DNA from: Cardinalis cardinalis
Lineage: Eukaryota; Chordata; Aves; Passeriformes; Cardinalidae
Assembly: GCA_014549065.1 (NCBI GenBank)
Contig: JACDOX010000030.1
Coordinates: 1,018,330-1,082,329, forward strand
DNA length: 64,000 nucleotides
Direction of reading: 5' to 3'
Shown: positions 26,601 to 34,457 of the stretch, in pieces
Position numbering within the stretch: the stretch's first letter is position 1
Layout of the letters: each line of letters begins with the position of its first letter
The notes under the pieces: generated by a model
Databases searched by the model: none
The model's input: the letters and a program-made list of their open reading frames with translations, nothing else
What the model was told of the DNA's origin: nothing
Translations under genes and position numbers: made by a program

Positions 26601-29600
26601 GATGTGACTGACATCTGTCACATCCCATTCACTCTCTTGTCCTCTGCCTCAAGGCAGAAGGATGTGTGCACTGAAGGGTTTTGACATGGAAAGGGTAGTT
26701 TGCATTCTGTTGCATTTTGGATATGCACGCTGCTGTAGGAAAGCACAGGTCACAGAGGCACACCAGCAGATGGAACAGAAAGGGACCATGTGGGTGGTGG
26801 TCACTAGCTTCTCAGCAGCTGTTTCACTGTCCCCAAGTTCCCCAAACATGAGTCCTACCCTGCAGCTCTGCTGTGCCTGAAAGGTGACACTCTTCATGTG
26901 TTTGAAGCAGTCTGAACAACTCAGAGTAGTCAGTCTCTGGCAACAAGAGAGAAATGCTGTGTGCTGCAGGAGGCTAATGTGATAATTCCCACTGCTCATC
27001 AGGAGCAGTGTTCAGTGCTTCAAACAGTCACAGTCACCACACTGCAGAGACAGACCCCCACATATCTCACAGGAGGAGCTTCTGGAATCCCCTGAAAGGA
27101 AGGAATCGTAAATGAGGAATTACCATTATGTGAAAATATACAGCAAAACAAGAGTCTGAAAACAAAGGGATTTGCCAGGCAAGCTGTGTGAACCTCCAGG
27201 GAAACAAATGACCTGATTTTAATGAGATCTTGCCTGAGCACCCACTGCCTGTCTTGTCATGCTCCCAGGACACATCCTCTTGCCTTCAGAAGCATCTCTT
27301 TGCTCAAGCACTACAGTTCCTGCCTCTCNGGGAACCACAAAAGCATAGAATTTGATAAGGGATTGGAATGGACCTTTAAGATTATCTGCTCCCAATCCAC
27401 TCTGCCATGGGGGAGGNACACTTCCCATAGATTAAGTTGCTTATGGCACTATCCAACCTGGCCTTGAACACTGCCAGGGCTGGGGCATCCACAACCTCCT
27501 TCAGCAACCTNTTCCAGCTTCTCACCAGCCTCACCTTAAAATCTTACCTAAATTTCCCTTTGTTCAGTCTGTACCCATTTCTCCTTGCCCTGTCGCTGCA
27601 GTTCTAACAGAGTCACTCTCCAGCTTCTCAGNAGCCCCCTTCAGGTACCGGAAGGTTGCTATGAGGTCTCTGCTCTAACCATCTCCTGAAGAGATGAGGA
27701 TTTACACACAGTTGCATAACCTAATATTTGGGGNGGGTGGTTTGTTTTTGTAGGAGACTGCCTAATCCCCTTTCCTCACCTGCTCCCCATCCCCTGCGGT
27801 AACTAATGGCCACAAGCACCTGTGCTTCTCTCTCCCACCTGCTGCCCCCGCACTGCGGCGCTGCTCGCGGGGTGTCATTCCCGGTAACCCTTCCATGCTG
27901 CTCGCTTCCCTCCGGCCCTGTCCGCTTCCCCCCGGCCCTCAGAGCTCACGGGCGGCCCGGCCCCAGCGCCCGCCCGGGGCCGCCGCCGCGGGCCTGGCCC
28001 GGGCCAACAGCGGCACCTGGCGGCGGGCGCGGGAGGCGCGGCGGGCGCGGCCGCCCCTCAGGAGCGAGGGAGAGCCCGGCCCTGCCCCGGGGGGACCGCG
28101 GGGGACAGCGGCGACACGGCCTGCCCTCGCCCGTAGAAAATACCCCGGGTGAGGTGTGGGTGAAGCGCCCTGCCGCAGCTGTCCCACTGCGTTGCCCCTG
28201 AGGAGGGCTCCGTGAGCAACGTGTTGTCTCCCGGCAGGAAATTCCTGACACAGAAGGACAAGGAAAGCATCTTCACCATGGACCACTTCCCTCTGTGGTA
28301 CCGCAGGGCGGCCGAGCATCCCCCCGGCAGCTTCATCTACAGCATTGTCTCAGAGGATGATTCAGGTAATCCCAGCTTAAACACAGAGCAGACAGAGGGG
28401 AAGAGAAAAAAGCTCTTTTCACACCTTGCATCCCACACGGCGCCCATCCCGATACCTTCATCGCTGCCTCCCGCCTNGTGGGAAGTGCTGGGACCTGCCC
28501 TCTTGGTGTTATCTTCACACCAGTGAGGGGCACAGAGCTCATGGCCAAGATGCTGAAAGATGAAGCTACGAGGTGTGGGGAAGGCAGTCAGGAATGAGCA
28601 ATGCAGGNCTAAAGAGGAGGAGAAGGATGGAAATGGAAATGCAGGGCTTGGGTAGATGGAAGGGTGTAGAGAGGCGAGAGCTGAGGGAACACAAGGTACT
28701 TGTGGGGCTGGAATACACATGAAACATGAGAACAGGAGAGGTATTGCAGAAGGAGTGAGACACAGAGATGAAACCAGGCTTGGGAGGGAACAGCATNAGC
28801 CCTGCTGGGTGACAGTAACAGCTGGCACTGGTGAGGGATCAGCAAATAGTCAGGAAGTCTAAGTTCAGAGGGTGTCATTTTTTCCATCACCACTTTCCAT
28901 GGCAGGAAAGGATGGGTTTGTTGTGGAAGATGGAGGAAGAGAGTGGAGAGGAAGGCTTTTCCACAGCATTGGTGTCCCACACAGCAAAGTTCAAACACTA
29001 GAGGAAAGCAAGGAGTGGCTTTTCAGTATCTCTTGCTTAAGGTGTTGGTTCCTGTATATTCCTGTGAGTATGCAGGGCCAGCCAGGACCTTCTCAAAGGC
29101 TGGAAGAGAGCAAAACAGCCTAAAAACAAACAAGCAAAACAAAATATTCCTGTGAGACTCCTCCACACAAGGCAAAGAGCCCCTTTGTGCTCCTCCCTGG
29201 CCCCCAGCTCTCCATCGCTGTCACAGAGCTCAGCACTGTAGCTGCTAAAGCTTTTTGTGGCACAGTGGTGGGAGTCTGGTGGGTGGGAAAGCAAGTAGCA
29301 AAGAGAAGAAACCAGCCTGGGAGGCAAGAGATGAACCAGGATGTATAGGGAAAGGAATGGAAAGAGAAAATACTCAAAACCTACAAAAGCCTGTTTCTCC
29401 CCAACACCCTTACATCTCACTTAAAAAGCAAGTGTGTAGAGAGAGGGGGAGAGTGGCAGGAGGGACCTTTCACTGCCCTGCAAGCCATGGCACCCACTCT
29501 TTGGAGTAGAGTGTGGGTTGGAAAGCCAGGCAGTGACATCCAGTGGGACTTCCTAGGGCAGCCACTGCCCAGGCCACAGTAGTCACTGCTGGCTAAACAC

Positions 29601-32373
29601 TGGGGTTGTGGCTTGCTGTGGCTTTCTTGGAAGTCACAGCTGGTTTTGGATAAAGACTGAAGACAAGTAGCTGGCCCTGTTTTTTGTTTTACATGGCCGT
29701 GGGTCAGAAGTTTAAATCAAGTCCAGAACCCCACTCACCTGGAAACCTGGTGCCTGTAGGCACCTTGTAAGAAGTAGCACTTGGCCCTGAGGACCTTGTG
29801 CCCTAAATTGTAAAGGAGATTATTAGTCTTTAGGGATGTGCAGCTGGGCTCAGAGAGACTGCCTGGAAAGGGCCAGGAAATAATTCTCAGTGCTTCTGAG
29901 ACAGTGGTTTACTATAAAGCAGAGTCCAGGCCCTTCCTTAACATCTGATGAAGCAGGGCTGTCCCACATTTTAGCCAAAATAGGCCACCCAGTTTCTCAT
30001 TAAATCAGATGCTGAAGTTCCCTTTGCATGTTTTCCACAAGTCCCCTGCTGTGGCAGGAGGTTTTCATGGCAGATGGGCTTCTAATCGCTTAAGAAGGAA
30101 AACCCNCAACAGCTCTCTGTTGGGGAGCAAACCAGCAGGAAGTGACTGCAGGTCATCACAATCATTTATGCACAGCACCTTCTTCCAGTGTCCAGAAGTC
30201 TCAGGAATAAAAGGACAGCNGGGAAGCCTCTGCATGTCAAGTAGCACTGTTCTTGCAACCCAGATTTTTCATGTGTTAGGTGGGATTTTTTTCTAGAGAC
30301 CCTAAGTGTATTTTGCTTCTTTGTCCCATCCTCGAACAAGACATTTGAGGTTCACCATTGTCCTGGTTTGGGGAAAATTTGGGAGAAAACCTCTAAAGGG
30401 ATTCCTCTAGAAAGAAAATTCAAGTGACCCCTCCCCCAGCTGGTTCCAGAAAAAAAGATTTCCTTGGAGAAAAGTGGAAAAAACAGGCAAATTTTAATTT
30501 AACGGGCAAAGCATTTGTCAGCACCAAGAAAAAAAAAAAAGGAAAGAAGACAATTATAAACAATAAAATCTCTTGCTGCTCTAAAGAGATGACGAGCTCA
30601 GGCAGTCCCTTGGTGGGCTGTAGCTCAGCTCACTCAGTCTCTGCTCAGTCCCTGCAGTGCTGGAAATGCCACGGCCCAGGCCCGGCCCGGTGCCCACAGC
30701 TGGAGCTGCCGGTGCTCTGCTGGGTGTTCTGTCCAGAGCAGGGTGAAACAGGTCCAGGAAAAGGAAAACCACAGTCCAGGGAACTTCTCTGCCTCAGCTA
30801 NCTAAAANCTAACTAAAAGCAAAGGAGAGCNCTGTCCTGCTGTCTGTCCATGCTGCAGATNACACAGTCCAGGAGCAGCAATGTGGAGGAGTGAGTGCAG
30901 CCCCCAAACTCCACACTTCTTCTCTCCCCCCTTCACCCTTGGAACCAGTCTCAAAGGTGCAGAACCTATTATCCAACATATACAGAACAGACACCTGGGG
31001 GTACAANCATTGTATAACCAACCCAGGACAACCATAAAGGCAGGATCATGCTCAAGGCATGTGAGCTGAGTGTTTATTTCACATAGGTTTTACTGCCTTT
31101 GACAAACTTGAGCAGGTTNATCTGGCTTTGACCAAAAAATAAAAACAAAATAGTGAGAGCCTAATAGTGAGGCTAAATTGTGGTAGGCACTGAATTGTGC
31201 TCTGGACACGCCTATAATGATGAAGGCAGACATGGAAAGCAGTAAGAAATGCTGGAGTTGTGAGGAAGGAGAGAATCCCTGACCCATCTGTTTAAGGAAG
31301 AGATTTGCACAGAGCATGCAAGGAGGGAACCAGGTGCAGACTACATCGATCAGACTGGCCTTCAAACTGTCCCCTGGCAGTTCCCAAAGAGGTGCCCCAG
31401 CTGAAGCTAATCTAATCACTTTAAAAAATANAGAAATGGAATCTGCCACATGGAAAATTGCAGGCTGGAACAACTGCCCTGACAAGGAGAGATGGAGTTC
31501 AGTTGCTTGAGCCTAGCCAGCCATGTGATTTTAAATGCCCCATGGGAGCTCAGAGATCTGCACAGGGCTGGCAGATGTGTCACAGGACCTANAGGATGCT
31601 TAAAGCAGCAGCTCAAGGATAATTGGGAGACCCTGGGGCATAAGGGAGTTTAGGCAACAAAGTCCCAGAAGGCTTTGTTTCTAAAATGNAGTGTGCTCTG
31701 GGAGCTGCTGTGTCTGCAGTTTGTAGTGCTGGCCTGGCTTGGGTAAGACTTAGACATAAGCCTGGCCTTTGGTGTGCAGGTGTTGTCAGAATTACCTGTC
31801 CTGCTTCTCCTCTGTCNACAGGGTTTAGATGGTGCATTGAGCAGAACAGCTCTGTGGCCTAAGAGAAGCTCTACATGCCCAAAATCAAGGAGACCAATCC
31901 CCTACATTTTATCACAGAATCATGGAACACTTTGGGCTGAAGGGGACCTTAAAGGTCACTTAGTTCCACACCCTTTGCTGTGGGCAGGGACGTCTTCCTT
32001 GAGACCAGGTTGCTCAAATCCCTCCCCATCCAGCCTTGGGCNCTTCCTTTATGTTGAGGATGCCACTTTTATCATGAGCCATAAAGAAGAGAAAAATAAA
32101 ATCTGCTCATAGCCCATTAGGCTGCTTTTGTATCTTGAAAGATGCAGCCCTAGAAACTCTGGGATGTTTCAGAGTTGAGGAATACATACACACTGTCCTG
32201 GATGGGAAAATGTGGGGACAAGCTGTTTTTGCTGCATTTTATTCCTCTCTGGGGNTGAGCTAACCAAGCCTGCTGTATTTGTGTCTTGACAGAGGGGGGT
32301 GGCCTGCCAAAAGTGGTGACAGTGAGCACGGCTGTGTCTGTGTCTGTGGATGGNAAGATGGGAATTGCTGCAG
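2500..32373 (+). CDS. CACNA2D4: CACNA2D4 (partial gene, 16 internal exons): calcium channel alpha2delta-4 subunit
   Basis: Voltage-gated calcium channel alpha2delta-4 subunit, a glycosylated extracellular protein that promotes surface expression and gating of L-type channels. In mammals it serves photoreceptor ribbon synapses (family knowledge). Sixteen exons at 2500-2613, 3683-3761, 5716-5849, 7958-8035, 9288-9368, 11520-11594, 12717-12803, 16051-16122, 20320-20381, 21112-21179, 21296-21341, 22785-22882, 25013-25106, 26043-26138, 28238-28365 and 32293-32373 join in one frame (1,393 nt, about 464 codons). Every intron is GT-AG. By recalled similarity to the human protein (about 1,137 residues) this covers roughly residues 385-850: the distal VWA domain, the Cache region and part of the alpha2 chain. 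The VWA MIDAS start, signal peptide, delta part and C-terminus are outside the window. LRTM2 lies antisense in the following intron. Paralogues CACNA2D1-3 are less likely because of detailed residue matches and the nested LRTM2 (LRTM1 is the partner of CACNA2D3). Confidence 0.95.
2614..3682 (+). other. CACNA2D4 intron
   Basis: Intronic sequence containing a short CR1-like tail near 2995-3102 and a chance open frame near 2634-2816. Nothing else was recognised. Confidence 0.7.
2995..3102 (+). repeat. CR1-like 3' tail fragment
   Basis: The run 'cctctctaggtgccttccag' followed by a tract ending tctgtgattac resembles the degenerate 3' terminus of avian CR1 LINEs in plus orientation. It is short and diverged. 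Confidence 0.5.
3683..3761 (+). CDS. CACNA2D4: CACNA2D4 exon, VWA domain
   Basis: 79 nt, starting in phase 0 and ending one base into a glycine codon. It encodes [20 protein letters not shown] then IACNNK, a late beta strand and helix of the VWA fold. The acceptor is ctcctag and the donor is aaag|gtgctg. Confidence 0.94.
3762..5715 (+). other. CACNA2D4 intron
   Basis: About 2 kb between two VWA exons, with single N bases. I recognise no repeat family, gene or strong regulatory motif. Confidence 0.6.
5716..5849 (+). CDS. CACNA2D4: CACNA2D4 exon, end of VWA domain
   Basis: 134 nt. It completes the split glycine codon and encodes [20 protein letters not shown] and the following [20 protein letters not shown], then DSA. 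This is the VWA to Cache linker, very close to the mammalian sequence. The N at 5738 is the third base of a fourfold-degenerate threonine codon. Donor gcg|gtaagg. Confidence 0.95.
5850..7957 (+). other. CACNA2D4 intron
   Basis: About 2.1 kb of intron. Around 6640-6700 there is a degenerate ATTC-type low-complexity run, and 7500-7640 is strongly T/G-rich. No gene or transposon was recognised. Confidence 0.6.
7958..8035 (+). CDS. CACNA2D4: CACNA2D4 exon, start of Cache region
   Basis: 78 nt, phase 0 at both ends, 26 codons. It encodes [20 protein letters not shown] then SKKNET, which carries a potential N-glycosylation sequon (NET). Acceptor tgtggcag, donor acg|gtgagt. Confidence 0.95.
8036..9287 (+). 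other. CACNA2D4 intron
   Basis: 1.25 kb of intron, much of it an old CR1-like block on the minus strand. Nothing else was recognised. Confidence 0.6.
8250..8730 (-). repeat. Ancient CR1-like LINE fragment
   Basis: The opening segment (ggctggaagagatcattacc followed by a ctagtctgc block) reads in reverse complement like the 3' end of an old amniote CR1/L3 element. The later phrases about 8640-8700 (gtagcatttctaatatctca) fit the upstream part of such elements. It is highly diverged, so the boundaries are approximate. Confidence 0.45.
9288..9368 (+). CDS. CACNA2D4: CACNA2D4 exon, Cache region
   Basis: 81 nt, phase 0 at both ends, 27 codons. It encodes [20 protein letters not shown] then KLAPRYK, a characteristic alpha2delta Cache strand-helix segment. 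Acceptor gttaaag, donor aag|gtaaga. Confidence 0.95.
9369..11519 (+). other. CACNA2D4 intron
   Basis: 2.15 kb of intron with a short poly-A run near 9985-9998. No gene or clear mobile element was seen. Confidence 0.6.
11520..11594 (+). CDS. CACNA2D4: CACNA2D4 exon, Cache region
   Basis: 75 nt, 25 codons in phase 0. It encodes [20 protein letters not shown] then DLRPL, the most conserved Cache signature of the alpha2delta family (GYAF, NNGYIL, HPDLRP). Acceptor tttctgcag, donor ttg|gtacgt. Confidence 0.96.
11595..12716 (+). other. CACNA2D4 intron
   Basis: 1.1 kb of intron that holds the mitochondrial-like segment near 11926-12125. It is followed by a block with several homeobox-type ATTA cores (about 12200-12400). 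It ends in a long T-rich tract before the acceptor. Confidence 0.6.
11926..12125. other. Probable NUMT (mitochondrial control-region-like insertion)
   Basis: About 200 nt of extreme C/A-rich, G-poor composition (roughly five G between 11935 and 12110). It includes caacaaccaaccgccatcat, tttcgtaa, a block reading aactaaccctagaacta and then an uninterrupted C run. This is the strand bias and vocabulary of the light strand of bird mitochondrial control regions, unlike the flanking intron. Family assignment is from memory and composition, and the exact ends are uncertain. Confidence 0.6.
12717..12803 (+). CDS. CACNA2D4: CACNA2D4 exon, Cache region
   Basis: 87 nt, 29 codons in phase 0. It encodes [20 protein letters not shown] then VEWEDQDEI. 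The N at 12749 is the third base of a proline codon (fourfold degenerate). The acceptor follows a long T-run (ttattccag). Donor ata|gtgagt. Confidence 0.95.
12804..16050 (+). other. CACNA2D4 intron
   Basis: 3.2 kb of intron. It carries a CR1 3' end at 14660-15034 with clustered N bases inside it. The last 150 nt before the next exon contain ttaattacaattgg, an AT-rich homeobox-like motif cluster. Otherwise unremarkable. Confidence 0.6.
14660..15034 (+). mobile_element. CR1 LINE 3' fragment
   Basis: Clear avian CR1 3' region in plus orientation: gaggctgaggggagacctca, then the ggaacagctccccagggcac block, ctctcaggcacagggtgtga, gtgcagggccagcagttgga, ending ttcaggatattctgtaattc. It is truncated at its 5' side, as is usual for CR1. 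N bases cluster here (14709-14872), suggesting ambiguous repeat mapping. Confidence 0.9.
16051..16122 (+). CDS. CACNA2D4: CACNA2D4 exon, after Cache region
   Basis: 72 nt, 24 codons in phase 0. It encodes LRSAMING, then one ambiguous acidic residue, then [15 protein letters not shown]. The N at 16077 is a third codon position, giving Glu or Asp (Glu in the human protein as I recall it). Acceptor cctctgcag, donor ggg|gtaaga. Confidence 0.94.
17640..17830 (-). repeat. Ancient CR1-like LINE fragment
   Basis: The phrase order (gctgtttcaagtactttata, then ccttcatccattagctta and tctgtcagaaaagtaatcaa) mirrors the reverse complement of a region of old reptile/bird CR1 reverse-transcriptase sequence. 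It is strongly diverged and may extend toward 16500. Confidence 0.4.
18900..19110 (+). mobile_element. CR1 LINE 3' fragment
   Basis: Plus-orientation CR1 3' end containing gggaggtggtggagtcacca, tccctggaggtgttcaggaa and gggcctggacgtggcactta, ending with the typical tctgtgatcctgtg tail. Confidence 0.88.
20320..20381 (+). CDS. CACNA2D4: CACNA2D4 exon
   Basis: 62 nt, starting in phase 0 and ending two bases into a serine codon. It encodes [20 protein letters not shown]. Acceptor ttatttcag, donor cag|gtgagc. Confidence 0.95.
20382..21111 (+). other. CACNA2D4 intron
   Basis: 0.73 kb of intron. It contains a 52-bp tandem duplication starting at 20592. No other feature was recognised. Confidence 0.65.
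20592..20692 (+). repeat. 52-bp tandem duplication
   Basis: Two adjacent copies begin at 20592 and 20644. Each contains aaagcatgttgttttatttc, preceded by tactttagg and followed by gaaatgagacag, with only a few differences. The close identity suggests a fairly recent duplication. Confidence 0.9.
21112..21179 (+). CDS. CACNA2D4: CACNA2D4 exon
   Basis: 68 nt, entering in phase 2 and leaving in phase 1. It encodes (S)[20 protein letters not shown] then EE. It contains a potential N-glycosylation site (NTS). Acceptor ttgcctgcag, donor aag|gtaggt. Confidence 0.95.
21296..21341 (+). CDS. CACNA2D4: CACNA2D4 exon (46 nt)
   Basis: Very short exon encoding (G)[14 protein letters not shown] plus the first two bases of a tryptophan codon. 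It is separated from the previous exon by an intron of only 116 nt (21180-21295). Acceptor tggtttcag, donor atg|gtaagt. Confidence 0.94.
21342..22784 (+). other. CACNA2D4 intron
   Basis: 1.4 kb of intron with a T/C-rich stretch at 21900-22400. No gene or mobile element was recognised. Confidence 0.6.
22785..22882 (+). CDS. CACNA2D4: CACNA2D4 exon
   Basis: 98 nt. It completes the split tryptophan and encodes [20 protein letters not shown] then [12 protein letters not shown] and the first base of cysteine. Acceptor cccaccag, donor aat|gtgagt. Confidence 0.95.
22883..25012 (+). other. CACNA2D4 intron
   Basis: 2.1 kb of intron, including a CR1 3' end at 24615-24813. Otherwise no recognisable feature. 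Confidence 0.6.
24615..24813 (+). mobile_element. CR1 LINE 3' fragment
   Basis: Plus-orientation CR1 tail with attcacagaaagggtcatca, agtggtggagtcaccatccc and ggttggacttgatgatctca, ending in a tctgtaatctgtgatc tail. It resembles the copy at 18900. Confidence 0.88.
25013..25106 (+). CDS. CACNA2D4: CACNA2D4 exon
   Basis: 94 nt, completing Cys and encoding [20 protein letters not shown] then [10 protein letters not shown] and two bases of leucine. It contains the NMS sequon. The donor is ctt|gtaagt: an in-frame TAA seen by read-through lies inside the donor, so it is not a real stop. Acceptor ctccttag. Confidence 0.95.
25107..26042 (+). other. CACNA2D4 intron
   Basis: 0.94 kb of intron with a three-copy short tandem repeat at 25202-25262. 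No other feature was recognised. Confidence 0.6.
25202..25262 (+). repeat. 21-22 bp tandem repeat, three copies
   Basis: Three successive units built on tagaaatagct start at about 25202, 25224 and 25245, with spacing of 22 and 21 nt. The last copy is slightly diverged. Confidence 0.85.
26043..26138 (+). CDS. CACNA2D4: CACNA2D4 exon
   Basis: 96 nt. It finishes leucine and encodes [20 protein letters not shown] then [11 protein letters not shown] and two bases of lysine. The donor caa|gtaagt overlaps an apparent stop in read-through. Acceptor ctgttccacag. Confidence 0.95.
27330..27690 (-). mobile_element. CR1 LINE 3' fragment (minus)
   Basis: Reverse-complement CR1: gggattggaatggaccttta near the 3' end, then tggcactatccaacctggcc, ggggcatccacaacctcctt, ttctccttgccctgtcgctg and ggaaggttgctatgaggtct. 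Confidence 0.92.
27840..28150. promoter_or_regulatory. CpG-island-like block inside CACNA2D4
   Basis: A sharply bounded GC-rich block dense in CG dinucleotides (for example cccggggccgccgccgcggg and cgggcgcgggaggcgcggcg). It lies 90-400 nt upstream of the exon at 28238, in an otherwise moderate-GC intron. It could be an internal promoter, a recombination-linked GC peak or simply a GC-rich intron end. No TATA or clear exon was identified in it. Confidence 0.6.
28238..28365 (+). CDS. CACNA2D4: CACNA2D4 exon
   Basis: 128 nt, completing lysine and encoding [20 protein letters not shown] then [20 protein letters not shown] and DS plus one base. FPLWYR and EHPPGSF are family-conserved. The C-terminal end of this exon is the least conserved part of the segment. 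Acceptor tcccggcag, donor cag|gtaatc. Confidence 0.95.
30359..31030 (-). mobile_element. Solo LTR, ERVL-like, with 5-bp target duplication
   Basis: 672-bp element with matching inverted ends (plus strand starts TGTCCTGGTTTGGG and ends ACCCAGGACA). It is flanked by the perfect 5-bp direct repeat ACCAT at 30354-30358 and 31031-31035. There is no internal retroviral sequence, so it is a solo LTR left by LTR recombination. A 5-bp duplication is typical of avian ERVL elements (established knowledge). The minus orientation is inferred from resemblance of the reverse complement (tgtcctgggttggttata) to remembered songbird LTRs. Confidence 0.88.
31911..32062 (-). mobile_element. CR1 LINE 3' fragment (minus)
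   Basis: Starts atcacagaatcatggaacac, the reverse complement of the CR1 terminal repeat. It continues with gaaggggaccttaaaggtca, tgctgtgggcagggacgtct and ccaggttgctcaaatccc. Confidence 0.92.
32293..32373 (+). CDS. CACNA2D4: CACNA2D4 exon (last one visible in the window)
   Basis: 81 nt. It completes a glutamate codon and encodes [20 protein letters not shown] then KMGIAA and one base of the next codon. It matches the segment TASTAVAVTVDKRTAIAAA of the human protein as recalled. The N at 32354 is the third base of a glycine codon. Acceptor ttgacag, donor cag|gtagga. The following exon was not found before base 64,000. Confidence 0.93.
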
Positions 32374-33885
32374 GTAGGACATTCTGGTTTCTCTTTTTAT
32401 CTTGAATGAAATGGCTGCGTCTTGCATTGAGAGTGGGAGCTGAGAGCTGTTAGCTTGTCATTCAAGGGAAGTGACAGGAGCCACAATAGCTTGTGGTATT
32501 GAGAACTAGGCTCAACAGAGAATAATGGAACAGGTACTGAATGGCTGACAGGCTTCTAGGGAAATGGGCTGCTTGAATGGAAGCTTCCCATCTCCAGTGC
32601 TGGTGAATTTGTGGATTGAAACTCTAATGGTGAACTGGATTGAGACTCTTTCTCTGGAGCAGGAGTAGGTTGGGAAGTCTGTGCAGGTTTNAAACATTGC
32701 AGAAAACACTTTTGGCTTTGGAACAGCATCATGTTTGTGTGTCCCCATTGTTATCTCAAATGAAGAATATTTTCTGCTGGTGGAATGGGCATGTTGCTAG
32801 AACTCCAACTCAGAACTATAGATTGCCAAACTTATAGCTAATCTGAGCTTTAAACTCCTTTTTGCAGACCTTCACTAGACTGCACCTTCTTTTGGAAAAT
32901 TCATGTAGCATGTTATTTCCAACAGAACACCAAAGCTTTTTAATATTTACCATTTTCTGTGCTAATTGCTTCAGCCTTCATGGAAGTGCATTAAACTTAG
33001 AAGCAAAACAGAGCAGCCATTTAACAAAACCATTATCAGTAACCCTGGCACCATGTCCAATTTAACCACTCAGCATAGGAGTACTGGGGTAAGAGAAGGT
33101 GTAGCTCCATGGAAATTGTTTTAGACCTGGAAACAGTGACTAAAGGAAGAGGCTGATGGAACAGGTAATGGAGTTATTATATGCTGTGATGCAAAGCTTC
33201 TTGGGAAGGAATGGTTAGTGCTAATGGAGCCTTACATGGTGGAAGGAATGACTGACAGAATGGAGCCAAACAACAACTTTGTTACAGGGCCANCCTGTAG
33301 AGAGAAGGCTATACAACAGATACTTTCAGATCTCAGTCTGCCATTGCATTTGCCTAGGCTGGGTAGGAGACAGGGATTGTTCTTCAATACTGCTAGTCGG
33401 TGAAACTATAGCAAATTAATTTCATCTGATGAAGCATTCCTTAGTTTCCAGGATTTCAGTAAGTTCTAGCTGACAGTGATACTCCTTAATTATCACCTGG
33501 GCATTGAGAAAGTACTCATAAGGTGAATGAAGTGTTATGAAACAGAACATTTCACTCTTATGCCCAAAGCCAGAAAATTATTATGAAGTCTGCCCAGAGG
33601 CACCTGTGAACAGAGATGGTTTCAGCAAAGTTCACATTAATAGGTGCTTGAATGATAGAAACTGCTCCCAAAACTGATAACAGCTGACACTGTTGTACCC
33701 AGCAGAAAATAAAAGAGCATTGAAACTGCACCAAGGGCCTCTGTACAGCACTGAAACATTTTTCTAAGCATTATTTTGAGAGGAGAAAATAACATTTTTT
33801 TAAAAAGAAGCTTGTTTTTCATGATCTTTTTCCTTTCCTTTCCTGACCTGTGGGTTAGAGCAGNGGCACACAAGCAGTTCATCTG

Positions 33886-34457
33886 TGCTGTGGTTCAAGC
33901 CCAGCTGGAAATTAAGCACCACACAGCCTCTCACCCTTCCACCCTGGTGGATTGGGGAGGAGAATCAAAGTNAAACTTTCAGTTTGAGATAAGAATAGTT
34001 TAATAATTGAAAATTAAGTAAAATACANTAATAATGGTAAATTATGATGATGATGTTAAAAATAATAATAATATTAGGGAAAAACAAGCAATGCAAGATA
34101 CAATTGCTCACCACCCACNGACCCATGCCAGACCTCTCTTCCCAAACCCAGACTGGTCTATCTATAGCAGTTTCCATCATCCCTCTCCTGTGTAGCTCCC
34201 CCCATTTCTGTAGTGGGCATGATGTTCTCTGGTGTGGAATGTCCCTTTGGTCAGTTCAGGTCACCTGTCCAAGCTNTGGTCGCTTCCATTTTCCTTTGTT
34301 CAGTTCCTCACTGGCNGAGCATGAGACAAGGAAAAAAGCCCTTGACTTAGGATAAACACTTAGCAAAAAACCAAAACATTCTCATAATGAATTCAAAACA
34401 CAGCACTCTAACAGCCACTGAGAAGAAATTAACTCTACCCTAGCTGAAACCAGGACA
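33886..34457 (-). mobile_element. Solo LTR, ERVL-like, with 5-bp target duplication
   Basis: 572 bp, plus strand starting TGCTGTGGTTCAAGCC and ending GAAACCAGGACA. It is flanked by the perfect direct repeat ATCTG at 33881-33885 and 34458-34462. The reverse complement reads like a widespread avian LTR (tgtcctggtttcagct at the start, attaaactattcttatct as the probable polyadenylation region near the end), so the functional direction is minus. The TATA region of the family appears mutated here. No internal viral genes are attached. Confidence 0.92.

Larger units (their letters stand above)
26139..28237 (+). other. CACNA2D4 intron
   Basis: 2.1 kb of intron holding a minus-strand CR1 (27330-27690) and a CpG-island-like block (27840-28150) just before the next exon. 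Confidence 0.65.
28366..32292 (+). other. CACNA2D4 intron
   Basis: 3.9 kb of intron containing a solo LTR (30359-31030) and a minus-strand CR1 (31911-32062). The remainder shows no recognisable gene. Confidence 0.65.

Noticed and set aside
27806..28319. Long arginine/proline/alanine-rich frames on both strands of the CpG block
   Set aside because: GC-rich sequence has few stop codons, the composition is low-complexity, and no known protein is recognisable.
30530..30570. Poly-A run and AATAAA as the end of a plus-strand gene
   Set aside because: Located inside the solo LTR, with no upstream coding sequence.
34044..34180. ATA/ATT-rich run as an independent microsatellite
   Set aside because: It lies inside the solo LTR at 33886-34457 and is explained as part of that element.
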